The position numbers and the translations under genes were made by a program. Positions 1 to 8,662 of a stretch of DNA of 64,000 nucleotides are shown here, piece by piece (position 1 is the first letter of the stretch; every line of letters starts with the position of its first letter). This DNA comes from Mangrovibacterium diazotrophicum (GTDB lineage: Bacteria; Bacteroidota; Bacteroidia; Bacteroidales; Prolixibacteraceae). The notes under the pieces were generated by a model, which worked only from the letters and a program-made list of their open reading frames with translations, was not told the DNA's origin and searched no databases. The stretch covers positions 2,591,320-2,655,319 of the forward strand of contig NZ_RAPN01000001.1 in the NCBI RefSeq assembly GCF_003610535.1. Direction: 5' to 3'.

Positions 1-501
1 CACATCTCCCAAATTGGCATTCACCGGAAGTGTACTGAGCTGCTTCGCTGTTGCTGACTGAACATCCAACAACCAAAGCGTAACAACATCGTCGCCGGTA
101 TTGGTAAAAGCGATGTAGTGTTGATCCGGTGACCACACAAAATTTGTAAGGCGTGCATCCTCAGGCAGCCCCTCAACATCCCTGACCGCTTGATCCTTCC
201 CGACTAAATGCTGAACTTTCAAATTATTGTAGTAGGTAACCCGACTTCCGATATTCGTTTTCGGATTAATGCGCAAGCCCGCTAAGCGCAATTCTTCTTC
301 TGATAATTCTTTTATTGACTTGTAACTGTCGCGGTAACGAAATACAATCCATTCCCGTTCGTTGTCCATTGACACGAGAGGAGCCCGTGGAACATCAATC
401 AAATCCAGAATTGCTTTGTCCGGTTTTTGATAACTTATATCTTCCTGTGCCTGAACCGCAACACAGAGAATCACAAAGAATAGTAGCAAAAATGTTTTCA
501 T
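1..501 (-). CDS. S9-family (prolyl oligopeptidase-like) secreted peptidase, N-terminal part only
   Basis: The gene runs off the left edge, so only the first 167 codons are visible. The start ATG at 499-501 gives MKTFLLLFF-type N-terminus with a hydrophobic core and an AQA/Q cleavage site near residue 18, so export to the periplasm is likely. The following region (DKAILDLIDVPRAP near residues 28-41, then VWSPDQHYIAFTN near 135-147) is the start of a WD/propeller-like N-terminal domain as in DPP-IV/prolyl oligopeptidase-type S9 enzymes of Bacteroidota. The Ser-Asp-His catalytic domain would lie outside the window, so activity cannot be judged. Family assignment rests on overall resemblance of the N-terminal part. 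It could be another propeller-bearing alpha/beta hydrolase. Confidence 0.7.
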   Translation of the reverse strand, partial: MKTFLLLFFVILCVAVQAQEDISYQKPDKAILDLIDVPRAPLVSMDNEREWIVFRYRDSYKSIKELSEEELRLAGLRINPKTNIGSRVTYYNNLKVQHLVGKDQAVRDVEGLPEDARLTNFVWSPDQHYIAFTNTGDDVVTLWLLDVQSATAKQLSTLPVNANLGDV

Positions 502-664
502 TAATTATTGTTTTTTGAATTCATAGGATAATATCTTTTCAGAAATTGTCGCCTCTCAAAAGACCAAAACACGAATTAGACAACAACCAAAAAGCTAGAT
601 TGGACGAATCCTCACATAAATAAAGACACACTTTGCATGAAAAAGGGACAGATTTGTCAAAAAA

Positions 665-1327
665 TTACCATCGAATTCTTTCAATTCCCTTTTCTGTCAG
701 AAATTCGTTGGCTCTGCTGAAGTGTTTATTGCCGAAAAAACCACGGCTAGCCGATAGTGGCGAAGGGTGAACAGATGTCAATACCAGATGTTTGTTGCGG
801 TCGATAAATTCCCCTTTCCGGATGGCATAGCTCCCCCATAAAATAAAGACAACATTCTCTTTGGTCTCGTTGATTCGATGAATTACAGCGTCGGTGAAAT
901 CTTCCCAGCCTTTTTTCTGATGCGAGCCTGCCTGATGTGCTCGAACTGTCAGCGTTGCGTTTAAAAGTAGAACGCCTTGTTTGGCCCAATCGGTGAGATT
1001 ACCCGAAGCTGGAATCGGTTTATCCACATCTCCTTTCAACTCCTTAAAAATGTTGCGCAGGCTGGGAGGAAAGTCAACCCCGTCATTCACCGAAAAACAG
1101 AGTCCGTGCGCCTGCCCCGGTCCATGATAGGGATCTTGCCCGAGGATGACCACCTTCAACTGATCGAAGGAGCACTGATCAAAGGCATTGAAGATTAGCT
1201 TTGCCGGCGGATAAACCGTGTGCGAACGATACTCCTGATGCACAAACTCGGTGAGTTTTTCAAAATACGGTTTCTCAAATTCATCGGCTAGTACAGCCTT
1301 CCAGCTTTCTTCAATTTTAACATCCAT
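665..1327 (-). CDS. ung: uracil-DNA glycosylase (family 1)
   Basis: Removes uracil from DNA as the first step of base excision repair in the cytoplasm. The 220-residue protein has the family-1 water-activating motif GQDPYHG at residues 63-69 (catalytic Asp65), the LLLNATLTV segment near 120-128 and the DNA-intercalation loop HPSPLSA starting at His187. Length matches the usual 220-230 residues. The start ATG at 1325-1327 gives a normal N-terminus without extension. It lies downstream of ruvC on the same strand, separated by 175 bases that hold a degenerate 7-base-period repeat, so co-transcription is uncertain. Confidence 0.97.
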   Translation of the reverse strand: MDVKIEESWKAVLADEFEKPYFEKLTEFVHQEYRSHTVYPPAKLIFNAFDQCSFDQLKVVILGQDPYHGPGQAHGLCFSVNDGVDFPPSLRNIFKELKGDVDKPIPASGNLTDWAKQGVLLLNATLTVRAHQAGSHQKKGWEDFTDAVIHRINETKENVVFILWGSYAIRKGEFIDRNKHLVLTSVHPSPLSASRGFFGNKHFSRANEFLTEKGIERIRW

Positions 1328-1382
1328 GGGCTAATTGCTTGTTTATTGCGGTGCACTAAAATAAAAGATTTGTTTGGACGAG

Positions 1383-1500
1383 GCAAGCAATAGGTAGCCA
1401 CAAGTAAAAAGCCTGAAGCGGCAAGAGATGCCATTGGTAGTCATAATTATTTGTAGTGTAGCGTTCTGTAAGCAACAAGCGACTAGTAACCAGCAACCAG
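1383..1500. repeat. degenerate heptad-period intergenic repeat (ruvC 3' flank)
   Basis: Most of the ung/ruvC gap reads as loosely repeated 7-base words. On the plus strand near 1471-1499 successive heptads share the pattern ACnAGnA (for example ACAAGCG, ACTAGTA). The left half near 1383-1430 shows the same period with AAGC-type words. No protein or RNA is recognisable here. On the minus strand it begins directly after the ruvC stop codon. Confidence 0.6.
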
Positions 1501-1502
1501 AA

Positions 1503-2057
1503 TCACTTCACTCTTCCGGGGTTCTTCTTCACAAAGTCTCCCCAGCCTTTGTATTCAGCTTTGGCGATTGGATTTTTCATTTGCAGGTAGTGACAAACGG
1601 CCACCGCTACCGCATCGGTCGCATCCAGCTCCGGCGGAAGGTTGTCAATCTTCATGGTGTTTTTCAGGAAATAGGCAACTTGCTCTTTGGCTGCCCGTCC
1701 CATACCGGTGATTGCCTGTTTCACCTTCAGCGGTGCGTATTCAAAAACAGGAATGTCGCGCTGCAGGGCGAGTCCCATCACGATTCCCTGCGCACGTCCC
1801 AGCTTCAACATAGCCTGAATATCCTTTCCGTAGAACGGTGATTCGATGGCCAGTTCATCCGGCAAATATTCCTCAATCAGGGCCTGTGTGCGAATAAAAA
1901 TATGCTTCAGCCGGAGGTAGTGATTGTCGTAACCTTTTGTTTTGACAACCCCGACATGAAGGATTTTCGGTTTATTATCTTTCACCTCAATCAAGCCATA
2001 ACCCATCACCACAGTACCCGGGTCTATTCCTAAAATACGTTTTCCTTCTAAACTCAT
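1503..2057 (-). CDS. ruvC: crossover junction endodeoxyribonuclease RuvC
   Basis: Holliday-junction resolvase acting with RuvAB in recombination repair. The 184-residue RNase H-fold protein shows GIDPGT with Asp12, an ES pair with Glu72 in the AIESPF segment, and ELDATDA with Asp145 and Asp148. These correspond to the four acidic metal ligands known for RuvC. The ATG at 2055-2057 is three bases after the stop of the upstream EamA gene, which places ruvC as the third gene of a TPR-EamA-ruvC run. The C-terminal tail (about residues 165-184) is basic and slightly longer than in E. coli. Confidence 0.97.
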   Translation of the reverse strand: MSLEGKRILGIDPGTVVMGYGLIEVKDNKPKILHVGVVKTKGYDNHYLRLKHIFIRTQALIEEYLPDELAIESPFYGKDIQAMLKLGRAQGIVMGLALQRDIPVFEYAPLKVKQAITGMGRAAKEQVAYFLKNTMKIDNLPPELDATDAVAVAVCHYLQMKNPIAKAEYKGWGDFVKKNPGRVK

Positions 2058-2060
2058 GAA

Positions 2061-2984
2061 TTACGATTTCGATTGTCGTAGAAGCCGCCACCCAAATGGT
2101 AAACGGAGACGGACTTGCTGAATGACAATTCCTAAAAGTATAAAACTTAAACCAATAAACGTGGTTGCATAGATCGTTTCGCGCAAGATCAAATGGATAA
2201 ACATCAGCGAAATGAAGGGCGACAGAAACACAAAATTCCCGGTAACTGCATTGTTTTCACTTTTATGCAACGCATAAATCCAGATAATATAGGTGATACC
2301 CAGCTCAAACATGCCGACATACACAGCCGCGCCCAACGCTTTTGCCGTCACCGGAAAATCGAAAGCGCCCGGCTCGAAGAAACTGTATCCGGCTAAAAAC
2401 AGCAAGCCAAACACAAAGTTCCAAAGTAGCACAACCAGCCGATCGCGTTTATCACGGGCACTGAAAATCCAGTAAAGCGACCAGATGATACTGCTCGCCA
2501 AAGCCAAAATCGCTCCAAAAGTATTTGTCCTGGCAAAACCATCCAAACCACCTTGCGACGAAATAAACACCACACCGGCAAAGCTGCAGCAAATAGCTAC
2601 CAGATTTTTCCAACTCAACTTCTGACCCAACAACGGAACCGATAGCAACGCGAGTGTTACCGGCCAAACCATATTCAGCGCCTGTGTTACCTGCGCCGGG
2701 TTCAACGAGTAGGCCTGAAACAAAACCAAGTAATACAGGAATGGATTCAGAAATCCCTGGATGGCCGACTGTGCCAATTGTACGGTCGAAACGGCACGAA
2801 ACTCGGCCCATCTCCCAGTCGCCAAAACCACGATCAGGAAAAATATGAGTGACACAATGGAAGCGATAAAAATAAGCTGAAACGGGGTGTACGATTGCAA
2901 GGCCAACTTAAAGGCTGTGGCAACCGTCGACCACAAAACAACAGCCAGCAAAGCCAGCAAAATAGCAGTTTTCTGATTTTTCAT
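2061..2984 (-). CDS. EamA/DMT-family inner-membrane transporter
   Basis: A 307-residue polytopic protein with about ten hydrophobic segments arranged as two similar halves, as in drug/metabolite transporters. The first half opens with LLALLAVVLWSTVATAFKLAL, the second near residue 150 with ILALASSIIWSLYWIF. Short, evenly spaced helices and an LLG..LS segment between halves are typical of EamA. Substrate is unknown: family members export amino acids, nucleosides or other metabolites. Its start codon abuts the stop of the upstream TPR gene with no gap, so the two are very likely translated from one transcript. Confidence 0.88.
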   Translation of the reverse strand: MKNQKTAILLALLAVVLWSTVATAFKLALQSYTPFQLIFIASIVSLIFFLIVVLATGRWAEFRAVSTVQLAQSAIQGFLNPFLYYLVLFQAYSLNPAQVTQALNMVWPVTLALLSVPLLGQKLSWKNLVAICCSFAGVVFISSQGGLDGFARTNTFGAILALASSIIWSLYWIFSARDKRDRLVVLLWNFVFGLLFLAGYSFFEPGAFDFPVTAKALGAAVYVGMFELGITYIIWIYALHKSENNAVTGNFVFLSPFISLMFIHLILRETIYATTFIGLSFILLGIVIQQVRLRLPFGWRLLRQSKS

Positions 2985-4865
2985 TTAGTTGATGGTTTCA
3001 TTTACTCGGACATCCTGCTCCGACTGCGTATCAAAATCGCCGCGAAGTTGCCGATACCAATTGCGGGCTTCCGACACATGCACACTCCCCGGGTGATCTT
3101 CCAGCAACTTGAGGTAGTACCCTTGGGCCTTTTCCGGATCATTTAGTTTGGTGCGATATAAGTTGCCCAACTCAAGCAACGCATCATCCGCGAGCAGATC
3201 CCAGGGATAATCAGCGACCAGTTGCTCTAAAAAGGAAGCAGCTTCGGTCCATTTTGCCTGCTTCTCCATGATCGACGCCTTTCGGTAGTAGATATCGTCC
3301 TGCAACGAGTGGAAAGGATATTCATTTTGCAAACTGTCGAGCACCGCCCAGGCTGACTCGGTTTGGTTGCGAAACTGAAGCAGATCGGCGCGGGCAAACA
3401 TCTGCAGCGGAACACTGGTGGTATCCAGGTTCATGTTATTACCAATAAACAGCGCCAACTCCATCGCATCGTTAGCGATCAACTTGGATGTACTGGCTTT
3501 CAGCACATCCAACTGTGCCTTTGCCCAAGCCATCTCGCCCATATAATAGCCCAGCCTCGCCTTTTTCAGTTTTACCTGATCGCCCAGCTCGTTGGTCTTA
3601 TTATTCTCGATAACCTGCGAGTACAACAGAATCGCTTCATAAACATCACCGGTCAACACATAAACGTCGGCGAGTTCCGTTTTCAACTCATCGATTTCAA
3701 TCTGCTGCAAACGTGGCATCTTCATCCCAAACTCCAGTAATTCCACTGCCTTGTCCGCTCGGTTTAAATGAAAAGCCAGCAGATGGGCATAGTCCAAAAC
3801 CAAGATCTGCGTTTCGGCAACATAACCAAGCTCTCCGAAACATTTCTCAAATTCCGCGGCTAGCTCCTCCGACGTTTTCGCACCTACAGCGCCCACCGAG
3901 AAATGACGATACAACAGATCTGCCCTAACCAGTTTTGCCTGGTAAAAATAGGGTGTTACATCTCCTTTCGAGATCAGGTAATCGTAGGCTTTCAGCGCCT
4001 CGGTATACTCGTCGTTTCGGGCTGCAATTCGCGCCAGTTCCATAATCATCGGCGACTCATCCAAGCCCCGACGATCCAGCGCTATTTGTTGGCGGAGTGC
4101 CTGCGTATAATTTTTTTCCTGCAGGAACAGCCAAATCAGCAGCCGGTTGTAGGCAATTACTGTCGGCTCCTGCTGCATGCGTTGCAAGGTCAGGGACTTT
4201 AATTTCTCCCGCAACGAATTGTCGACATCCAAACGAAAGGCGCTTTGCACCGCACTTTCCATCCGCGAAAGCGTATTCTCATCGTTCCGAATCATGTCGA
4301 GGTAGGTATCGAACATCTTCGAGTAGTTGCGCTCGAACAGGTACACCCTTCCCAATTCGTAATAGAAGTTCTCTCCGGGGATTTTCTGCGGTGCCTGCAG
4401 ATAAAGCTTCTCCGCATAATCGTATGAACCCGTATTTAAATAGGCGTTCGACAAGCGGATATAATCGGCTCTTGATGCAGGCACAGCTTCCAGCGACTCT
4501 TGCAGTTTCTTCTCCGCGCCCTCATCATCCCCTTGCTTTTTCAGCAAGGTAGCCCATTGCACGTACAAAGTCGCCTGCGTTTCATCTTTACGAAGAGCCT
4601 TTTTGATTTCCTTTTCAGCAGCTTCAAAATCGCCGCTTTCGGTCAAACAAGTCAGGTACAAATCAAAATAATAGCTGCTTTTTGTATTCTGAAACAGCTC
4701 GTCATACAACACCGCCGCCTTTTCATATTCGTGCCCCTGGTAATATTTATTGGCCAGCTGCACCTTGCTCACATCGGGCACTTGTAGCTGTGCCAATGCT
4801 CCCCCTGCTCCAAACAGGAAGCACAGTGCGATGCAAATTCGAATATACATTCCGGGCATTTTCAT
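2985..4865 (-). CDS. secreted tetratricopeptide-repeat protein
   Basis: A protein of up to 626 residues that begins with a signal peptide (hydrophobic IRICIALCFLFGAGGALA) and continues as a long helical array of TPR-like units, for example YYQGHEYEKAAVLYDELF near residues 42-59 and DPEKAQGYYLKLLEDHPGS near 592-610. TPR arrays are scaffolds for protein binding, so no enzymatic role is inferred; location is probably periplasm or outer-membrane inner face. An alternative ATG at 4850 (residue 6) may be the true start, because a TAGCTTTG promoter element sits at 4871-4878 only a few bases upstream of the first ATG. It is the first gene of the run with EamA and ruvC. Confidence 0.85.
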   Translation of the reverse strand: MKMPGMYIRICIALCFLFGAGGALAQLQVPDVSKVQLANKYYQGHEYEKAAVLYDELFQNTKSSYYFDLYLTCLTESGDFEAAEKEIKKALRKDETQATLYVQWATLLKKQGDDEGAEKKLQESLEAVPASRADYIRLSNAYLNTGSYDYAEKLYLQAPQKIPGENFYYELGRVYLFERNYSKMFDTYLDMIRNDENTLSRMESAVQSAFRLDVDNSLREKLKSLTLQRMQQEPTVIAYNRLLIWLFLQEKNYTQALRQQIALDRRGLDESPMIMELARIAARNDEYTEALKAYDYLISKGDVTPYFYQAKLVRADLLYRHFSVGAVGAKTSEELAAEFEKCFGELGYVAETQILVLDYAHLLAFHLNRADKAVELLEFGMKMPRLQQIEIDELKTELADVYVLTGDVYEAILLYSQVIENNKTNELGDQVKLKKARLGYYMGEMAWAKAQLDVLKASTSKLIANDAMELALFIGNNMNLDTTSVPLQMFARADLLQFRNQTESAWAVLDSLQNEYPFHSLQDDIYYRKASIMEKQAKWTEAASFLEQLVADYPWDLLADDALLELGNLYRTKLNDPEKAQGYYLKLLEDHPGSVHVSEARNWYRQLRGDFDTQSEQDVRVNETIN

Positions 4866-4870
4866 ACGTA

Positions 4871-4878
4871 CAAAGCTA
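4871..4878 (-). promoter_or_regulatory. Bacteroidota -7 promoter element of the TPR-EamA-ruvC run
   Basis: Minus-strand TAGCTTTG matches TAnnTTTG exactly. No TTTG is seen at the expected -33 distance. Transcription would start within a few bases of the first ATG of the TPR gene. Confidence 0.5.
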
Positions 4879-5027
4879 ACATTCTTCGGAGATTCCGGCA
4901 GTCGTTTTCCCGAGCCTCAAGCTAAAATTACAAATTCAATTCCGGAAACAATTCGAAGAAGCTCGTTTTCCCGTAGAGACCTTCGTCATGCTGCCAAATT
5001 TCATAAAACGGAACCGAGATAAATGCC

Positions 5028-5035
5028 TATTTTTA
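5028..5035 (+). promoter_or_regulatory. probable -7 promoter element of lipA
   Basis: TATTTTTA matches TAnnTTTG in 7 of 8 positions and lies 20 bases before the lipA ATG at 5056. It overlaps codons after the earlier in-frame ATG at 5023, which argues against that earlier start. Confidence 0.45.
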
Positions 5036-5055
5036 CGCAAAACTACCAAAGATCG

Positions 5056-5919
5056 ATGAGTGAAGAAACACAACCGCGCCCTCGCCTGCCGCGTTGGATG
5101 AAAATGAATCTACCGAAAGGCGAAAGTTATTCGAAAGTGAAAAACCTGGTGGGCAAACACAGCCTGCACACGATATGCTCCAGCGGCAACTGCCCGAATA
5201 TTGGCGAATGCTGGAACCGGGGAACAGCCACTTTCATGATTTTGGGAGAAATCTGCACCCGCAATTGTAAATTCTGCGGGGTGAAGAACGGAAAACCACT
5301 TCCACCCGATCCGGAAGAACCCGGCAGAGTAGCGGAATCGATCCGAATTATGCAATTAAAGCACGCCGTGGTCACTTCGGTTGATCGGGACGACCTGCCC
5401 GATCTGGGAGCATCCGTTTGGGTTGAAACCATCCGGCAAATAAAAGCAACAAACCCGGAGACTAAACTCGAAGTTTTGATTCCGGACTTTCAAGGGCGGC
5501 AAGAATTAGTTCGGCAAATCATCGACGCGAAACCGGAAGTGATTTCGCACAACCTCGAAACAGTGGAGCGCCTCACGCCTCAAATTCGAAGTGTGGCCAA
5601 GTACCGCCAAAGCCTCGCCGTTTTGCGAACGATTGCGGAAAGCGGCAGCGTCGCAAAATCTGGCATCATGCTGGGCTTGGGAGAAACCGAAGAAGAGGTT
5701 GTGAAAACAATGGATGACTTGAGGGATGCGGGATGCCGGGTGATGACCATTGGCCAGTACCTGGCACCAACAACCGGCCACATTCCGGTGGTGGCATACA
5801 TTCAACCCGAACAATTTGAAAGATACCGAACAATTGGGCTCGAAAAGGGTTTTTCTTTCGTCGAAAGCAGTCCGCTGGTTCGCTCTAGCTACCGCGCTGA
5901 ATTACATGCCGGAGGATGA
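5056..5919 (+). CDS. lipA: lipoyl synthase (radical SAM)
   Basis: Inserts two sulfurs into octanoyl-protein to form the lipoyl cofactor. The 287-residue protein carries the auxiliary-cluster motif with Cys41, Cys46 and Cys52 (CSSGNC..GEC) and the radical-SAM motif CTRNCKFC with Cys67, Cys71 and Cys74. The C-terminal RSSYRAE segment supplies the serine that ligates the auxiliary cluster in known LipA structures. The ATG at 5056 is preferred over 5023 because a promoter-like element falls between them and MSEETQ is the normal kind of N-terminus. It is followed by lipB, and its product would act on GcvH encoded at 59924. Confidence 0.96.
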   Translation: MSEETQPRPRLPRWMKMNLPKGESYSKVKNLVGKHSLHTICSSGNCPNIGECWNRGTATFMILGEICTRNCKFCGVKNGKPLPPDPEEPGRVAESIRIMQLKHAVVTSVDRDDLPDLGASVWVETIRQIKATNPETKLEVLIPDFQGRQELVRQIIDAKPEVISHNLETVERLTPQIRSVAKYRQSLAVLRTIAESGSVAKSGIMLGLGETEEEVVKTMDDLRDAGCRVMTIGQYLAPTTGHIPVVAYIQPEQFERYRTIGLEKGFSFVESSPLVRSSYRAELHAGG

Positions 5920-5920
5920 T

Positions 5921-6041
5921 GGCAAAGAGCTTGGGGAGGAGAGCAGAGGGCATAGAGCAAAGTGATCAGTCGCAGTGTTCAGTATTGAAAATGACGATCA
6001 TTAGCTGCTAGTTACTTTTGAAACTTGAAATTTGGAATTTT
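5921..6041. repeat. heptad-period intergenic mosaic between lipA and lipB
   Basis: Almost the whole lipA/lipB gap can be written as consecutive 7-base words that drift from one word family to the next. Near 5944-5957 they are AGCAGAG-type, from 5959 they become TGATCAG/TGTTCAG-type, and near 6017-6038 TTGAAAC/TTGAAAT-type. One 6-base unit interrupts the phase near 5971-5976. No ORF, hairpin terminator or known RNA is visible. Confidence 0.65.
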
Positions 6042-6049
6042 AACGATTT

Positions 6050-6718
6050 ATGGCACAATTTACATACGAAGACGTTGGTCTGAAAGACTATAAAGAATGC
6101 TGGGATTACCAGGAAACAATTTTGGAACAGGTACAGGCTGACAAAAAAGCGAAGAACGGCCCAACCGAAGTGAACCGCTTCCTTTTGGTTGAGCACCCAC
6201 ACGTTTACACGTTGGGAAAAAGCGGCGACGAGCACAACCTGCTGGTCCATGGCGATTTCCTGAAAAAGATTGAAGCGACCTTCTATAAAATCAACCGTGG
6301 TGGCGACATTACCTACCACGGACCGGGGCAACTGGTGGGCTACCCCATTATCGACCTGGAATATTACCACATCGGGGTGCGCGAATACATCGAGAAGATG
6401 GAAGACGCCATTATCGCAACCTTGGCACACTATGGCATTACCGCTGGCCGCAATCCTGGCGCTACCGGCGTTTGGCTCGACAGCGACATTCCGGCCAAAG
6501 CACGAAAAATCTGCGCCATCGGCGTGCGCGTGAGCCGCTACGTAACCATGCACGGTTTCGCTCTCAATGTAAATACCGATATGCGTTATTTCAGCTACAT
6601 CAATCCTTGCGGATTCCTCACCTATGGCGTAACTTCGCTCGAACGTGAGCTTGGCCGCAAAATGGACATGGATGAAGTAAAAGCAGTTGTAATGGAGAAA
6701 TTCAACGAAATCTATTGA
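6050..6718 (+). CDS. lipB: lipoyl(octanoyl) transferase
   Basis: Transfers octanoate from octanoyl-ACP to apo lipoyl domains, giving the substrate for LipA. The 222-residue protein shows the ordered LipB motifs: VEHPHVYTLGKSG near residues 47-59, RGGDITYHGPGQ at 83-94, the catalytic Lys153 in ARKICAIGV, and the catalytic Cys187 in INPCG. HGFALNVN at 168-175 is also conserved. Start at 6050 follows the repeat-filled gap directly. Orientation and order with lipA suggest a shared function, although the gap contains 130 bases of repetitive sequence. Confidence 0.96.
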   Translation: MAQFTYEDVGLKDYKECWDYQETILEQVQADKKAKNGPTEVNRFLLVEHPHVYTLGKSGDEHNLLVHGDFLKKIEATFYKINRGGDITYHGPGQLVGYPIIDLEYYHIGVREYIEKMEDAIIATLAHYGITAGRNPGATGVWLDSDIPAKARKICAIGVRVSRYVTMHGFALNVNTDMRYFSYINPCGFLTYGVTSLERELGRKMDMDEVKAVVMEKFNEIY

Positions 6719-6755
6719 GTTTCGAGTTCCAAGTTTCGAGTTTCGAGTTCCAAAC
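6718..6755. repeat. short heptad repeat after lipB
   Basis: Beginning at the lipB stop codon, the sequence runs as five or so heptads alternating GAGTTTC and GAGTTCC. The same GAnTTnn words, in altered form, recur in the lipA/lipB and queC/queF gaps. The remaining bases to 6835 show no clear gene signal. Confidence 0.65.
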
Positions 6756-6835
6756 ATTTGCGACAAGAAATGACCTTTTGAAGAACAGGAAATAACCATT
6801 AATGACATTCCTTAAAAACTAAAAACCAAAATAAA

Positions 6836-7738
6836 ATGATCGATACGGACGAATTAGACGACCAATTTGGAATTGAAGGCGAAATTGGCTTTATGGAGAT
6901 GGACGGCGACCTCGTTTTCGCCAATATCTCGAATAAATATGCCGATGCCGACATCTGCCTGTACGGCGCTCATGTAACGAGCTTTCGGCCGGTGCGCACC
7001 ATGGAAATGCTTTTCATGAGCCCCGACACCAATTTCGAAGAAGGTAAAGCCATTCGCGGTGGAATCCCCGTTTGCTTCCCTTGGTTTGGCCCGCACAAAA
7101 CAAACAACAGCCTGCCACAACATGGTTTTGGTCGCCTGATGTATTGGGATGTTTTGGGAACAAAAAGCCTACCCAACGGAGAAACGCAACTCGATCTGAT
7201 TTTAAAATCATCGGAAGCAACAAAGGCTTATTGGCCGCACGATTTTGAAGCGATCATGCATTTTACCGTTGGTGCACAGCTAACCGTATCTCTTGAAGTC
7301 CGCAATATATCGGCTGAGACATTCACTTACGGCTGCGCATTACATAGCTATTTCGTGATTTCAGACATCGCCCACATCGGAATCGAAGGCTTGCAAGGCC
7401 TGAGCTACCTGAATCAGCTGACCGACACGATGGGTAAGCAGGAAGAAGCGATATTGAAAATTGAAGAACCGCTGACCCGCCACTATCAAAATACCGAATC
7501 AGCCGTGGTACTGGCCGACGAAGGTTATCGCCGTCGGATTCGTATTGAAAAAGAAGGCAGCAAGGTGACCACTGTTTGGAATCCGGGAGCTGAAGCCTGC
7601 GTGGCCATGAGCGATATGCCCGACGATGGTTTTGCCAGCTTTGTTTGTATTGAAGCAACGGCTTCGTTCGACTATCAGATTGAATTGGCTCCGGGAACAA
7701 GCTTTCAAACGACCCAGATTTTCGGAGTTGAAGAATAA
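6836..7738 (+). CDS. D-hexose-6-phosphate mutarotase / aldose 1-epimerase-like protein
   Basis: A 300-residue protein of the galactose-mutarotase fold (YeaD-like). It shows IRGGIPVCFPWFGPH near residues 67-81, the segment typical of glucose-6-phosphate 1-epimerases, the HGFGRLMYW stretch near 94-102, and ALHSYFVISDI near 168-178 with the catalytic-region His. A Glu-rich VCIEATAS segment lies near 269-276. Expected role is anomer interconversion of hexose 6-phosphates in the cytoplasm. It carries an acidic N-terminal extension of about 15 residues. The downstream methyltransferase follows after 17 bases, suggesting co-transcription, though the two are not known to be functionally linked. Confidence 0.88.
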   Translation: MIDTDELDDQFGIEGEIGFMEMDGDLVFANISNKYADADICLYGAHVTSFRPVRTMEMLFMSPDTNFEEGKAIRGGIPVCFPWFGPHKTNNSLPQHGFGRLMYWDVLGTKSLPNGETQLDLILKSSEATKAYWPHDFEAIMHFTVGAQLTVSLEVRNISAETFTYGCALHSYFVISDIAHIGIEGLQGLSYLNQLTDTMGKQEEAILKIEEPLTRHYQNTESAVVLADEGYRRRIRIEKEGSKVTTVWNPGAEACVAMSDMPDDGFASFVCIEATASFDYQIELAPGTSFQTTQIFGVEE

Positions 7739-7755
7739 TCTTAACCGGTAACAAA

Positions 7756-8403
7756 ATGAACATTTTTGCTAAAGAAGAAATAGCCGACGCTTACGATTCG
7801 TATTACGAAACAGAGTTCGGGAAAAAGGTTGACGAACTGGAAAAGGCAGCTTTGCTGGAGGTAATAAAAGACATTCCGCGCTGCAAATTATTGGAGCTGG
7901 GCGCCGGCACCGGCCATTGGACCGAGTTTTTCGTGAACCAAGGGTTTACGGTGACTGCTACCGACGTTTCCGAAGCCATGTTTGCACATGCCCGCCAAAA
8001 ACTGGTCGGCAAAGTTGAGTTTCGGAAAGCGGACATGTTGAACCTCCCCAATGAAAGTGAATCCGTCGACGCCATAGCTGTCATCGCAGCTTTGGAATTT
8101 TGCGAGGACCAAATGCAGGCTTTTGCCAACATCTACCGGGTGCTAAAGCCCAAGGGTTGGTTGATTGTCGGCTGCCTCAACGCCAATTCAACACTCGGCA
8201 AAGTCAAAAACGACGACCCGGTTTATCGCTACGGCGACTTCATGACGAAATCAGACCTGGAAACTTACCTCGAAAGTTTTGGCGAACCGACCATTTTGGA
8301 ATGCGTTCACCTGTCGGACAAAATGGAAGTGCTGGACGGAACCCCTGAAGCCGCGAATGTTCCCGGAGCGTTTATGGCTGCTTGTGTTCAAAAAATCGAC
8401 TAA
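7756..8403 (+). CDS. class I SAM-dependent methyltransferase
   Basis: A 215-residue single-domain protein with a Rossmann-type SAM-binding motif I, LLELGAGTGHWTEFF near residues 45-59, then ATDVSEAMF (acidic loop, near 72-80) and FRKADMLNLP (motif around the adenine, near 92-101). The pattern resembles methyltransferase domain 11/25 families (UbiE/BioC-like). The substrate cannot be read from the sequence. It sits between the mutarotase and a small thiamine-binding-like protein in a tight same-strand run. Confidence 0.88.
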   Translation: MNIFAKEEIADAYDSYYETEFGKKVDELEKAALLEVIKDIPRCKLLELGAGTGHWTEFFVNQGFTVTATDVSEAMFAHARQKLVGKVEFRKADMLNLPNESESVDAIAVIAALEFCEDQMQAFANIYRVLKPKGWLIVGCLNANSTLGKVKNDDPVYRYGDFMTKSDLETYLESFGEPTILECVHLSDKMEVLDGTPEAANVPGAFMAACVQKID

Positions 8404-8413
8404 CTCGAAACAG

Positions 8414-8659
8414 ATGCACATTACGGTTGAAATCAGCTATTACCCGCTCATGGAGCGCTACGAGGAACCGGTATTGGAACTGCTGGCACTACTGGAAAAC
8501 CAGGCGGGAATTGAAATCGAAACAGGCACTATGAGCACACTACTGCGCGGCGACTTTGAACCGGTGATGGAACTTCTGAATTCGTCGATGAAAACACTCA
8601 TGGAAAAACATCCATCGGTTTTCAACCTGAAGATTTCAAATTCGTGTGAACTTGCCTAG
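8414..8659 (+). CDS. small YkoF-/MTH1187-like thiamine-binding-type protein
   Basis: An 81-residue protein that starts at the ATG at 8414, ten bases after the methyltransferase stop. Starts further upstream would overlap that gene in another frame and are rejected. The pattern HITVEISYYPL, then IEIETGTMSTLLRGDFEPVM and a final short strand matches the ferredoxin-like fold of YkoF/MTH1187 proteins, some of which bind thiamine or hydroxymethylpyrimidine. Ligand is inferred only from family. The closing gene of the run faces a convergent gene whose stop codon is three bases away. Confidence 0.7.
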   Translation: MHITVEISYYPLMERYEEPVLELLALLENQAGIEIETGTMSTLLRGDFEPVMELLNSSMKTLMEKHPSVFNLKISNSCELA

Positions 8660-8662
8660 ATC

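Noticed and set aside
6008-6808. Long minus-strand open frame opposite lipB
   Set aside because: Antisense shadow of lipB, which has all catalytic residues; its ends lie in repeat sequence.
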